From Methylobacter sp. (GTDB lineage Bacteria > Pseudomonadota > Gammaproteobacteria > Methylococcales > Methylomonadaceae), in the NCBI GenBank assembly GCA_030699385.1, contig JAUYMY010000002.1, positions 1-63,536 on the forward strand: 63,536 nucleotides of DNA, in the 5' to 3' direction. The notes under the pieces are model-generated. The model made no database searches, was not told the DNA's origin, and saw only the letters and a program-made list of their open reading frames with translations. Position 1 is the stretch's first letter. The number at the start of each line of letters is the position of its first letter. Positions 62,774 through 63,536 of the stretch are shown here, piece after piece. The position numbers and the translations under genes are program-made.

Positions 62774-63051
62774 TAGTGGTAATCCTGATAATCAAGTACA
62801 AAAGCATGGCCGTCGTGAAATTCAAAAGTGACTCGCCAATTACCATTCACCCAAACTGACCATCTGTCTTTGTCCGGCCCAGTGAGTGGATGCAATTTAA
62901 AGCCTGGGATGTCCATATCATCAATACGGGTAGCCGTTTCTAAGGCCACAAGTTGCATACGTAAGCGTTTGGCATGTTGAGGCTGGATGCCGGCAGCGGA
63001 ACCTGAGTCAAAAAACCTTTTGAGCCCTTTATGGCGGAATGACTTTATCAC
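62773..63051 (-). CDS. higB: HigB-family mRNA-interferase toxin
   Basis: The 92 residues follow the RelE/HigB pattern: MIKSFRHKGLKRFFDSGSAAGI, the HAKRLRMQLVALETA helix, LHPLTGPDKDRWSVWVNGNWRVTF with its catalytic-region arginine, and the closing FVLDYQDYH. It would cut mRNA on the ribosome when free of HigA. Nothing in the sequence suggests inactivation. Confidence 0.93.
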   Translation of the reverse strand: MIKSFRHKGLKRFFDSGSAAGIQPQHAKRLRMQLVALETATRIDDMDIPGFKLHPLTGPDKDRWSVWVNGNWRVTFEFHDGHAFVLDYQDYH

Positions 63052-63137
63052 GCAAAAATCATAGCATGTTGCGCATTATGCAATAAAAAGATTACGTTTA
63101 TCAGTTGAATGCCGCTGAAAAGGCAAAAGCACCCCGT

Positions 63138-63398
63138 CTACTTTTGTTGTTGCTTGGCTATCAACACACGCGCAACCCTACGCAACCCATCCGAGGAAAT
63201 ATCCAAACCGAACGGCGCGCCCAGTTTTTCAAGTTCATACATCACATCGGTGGCCGCGATAAAAGTGATATAGCGCAAACCTTGTATGCCGGGCTGTTCT
63301 TTGGCAATGGTTTTTAAGGTCGGGGTTAATCGCACCCAAGTGTCGGTAAAGAACACCCGCACCGGATCGGCGCCCCTGGCATCATGTTCTTTTAAGCC
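63138..63398 (-). pseudogene. C-terminal fragment of an unknown protein, cut by an IS element
   Basis: The frame reads GLKEHDARGADPVRVFFTDT then WVRLTPTLKTIAKEQPG and ends AKQQQK. It stays open to the insertion-sequence end near 63399, with no good start of its own, so the upstream part of the gene has been displaced or lost. I do not recognise the family; the sequence looks like an ordinary cytosolic helical domain. Confidence 0.65.
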
Positions 63399-63536
63399 TG
63401 ATGTGTCAACACTTTTCCGGACACAAAGTTAGGCAGATTTTAGCTGCAATTCGTAGTCCACTGGCGACACATAGTCATTGGCCGAGTGAAGTCGTTCACG
63501 GTTGTAAAACACCTCGATATATTCAAATATATCCTG
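63399..63536 (-). mobile_element. IS3-family insertion sequence, right portion only
   Basis: The element starts with the terminal repeat TGTGTCAACACTTTTCCGGACA (about 63403) and continues past the window edge. It carries the 3' end of an orfB transposase gene. The exact boundary (63399-63403) cannot be fixed without the other end or the target duplication. Confidence 0.8.
63429..63536 (-). CDS. IS3-family transposase OrfB, C-terminal end
   Basis: The 35 residues read from the window edge are [20 protein letters not shown] then [15 protein letters not shown], the standard close of the IS3-family DDE integrase ([13 protein letters not shown] followed by SPxxYE). The rest of the gene is outside the window. 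Confidence 0.92.
   Translation of the reverse strand, partial: QDIFEYIEVFYNRERLHSANDYVSPVDYELQLKSA

Overview
The window looks like the chromosome of a gammaproteobacterial methylotroph, most likely a type I methanotroph (Methylococcales, Methylobacter/Methylomonas-like). The main evidence is an assimilatory ribulose monophosphate (RuMP) block at 46.4-53.8 kb: hexulose-phosphate synthase, phosphohexuloisomerase, transketolase and transaldolase. A gammaproteobacterial gene order at 22.9-26.6 kb (dgcP-like, dsbA, cytochrome c4, engB) and argS followed by a SPOR protein support the class. No methane monooxygenase gene is present, so methanotrophy itself is inferred.

Layout. 0-7.4 kb: a DAHP synthase gene overlapping a fused thiS-thiG gene, then an OprC-like TonB-dependent copper receptor and an exported amidohydrolase. 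7.6-14.2 kb: three overlapping genes for a CheB-CheR-PAS-GGDEF-EAL giant, a bacteriophytochrome photosensory module with no output domain, and a heme oxygenase; this reads as a light-to-c-di-GMP operon. 14.3-16.3 kb: flagellar H-ring-like FlgP and FlgT. 16.5-26.6 kb: argS, a SPOR protein, two c-di-GMP proteins, an HDOD protein, dsbA, cytochrome c4 and engB. 26.6-31 kb: a parvulin-type isomerase, two exported proteins of unknown function and a small lipoprotein. 31-40 kb: galE, a metallo-hydrolase, a second HDOD protein, polA, darP and relA. 40-46 kb: a GGDEF remnant, a peptide-type ABC permease and ATPase, dhaL, and oppositely oriented dhaK with a HAD phosphatase.

46.4-53.8 kb: hps, phi, tkt, two unrecognised repeat proteins, tal and a DUF1097 membrane protein. 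The two unrecognised genes carry 19 copies of a short motif of the form (S/T)GV-x-(K/R)Y-(L/M/V). The first is a predicted single-pass membrane protein with four copies on its cytoplasmic side. The second is soluble, with fifteen copies, mostly about 20 residues apart. Placed inside a formaldehyde-fixing operon, they look like a membrane-anchored, multivalent scaffold for a RuMP metabolon or condensate. This is the strongest candidate for an undescribed system here; the function is inference.

54-63.5 kb: a 1230-residue fusion resembling both subunits of the NfnAB/SudAB flavoprotein family, a membrane GGDEF-EAL protein, a second TonB-dependent receptor, a higB-higA toxin-antitoxin pair, and a gene fragment cut by an IS3-family element running off the right edge. 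Five loci encode or once encoded c-di-GMP turnover domains. At least two dispersed palindromic repeat families lie between genes, plus a 125-nt nested palindrome at 21.1 kb.
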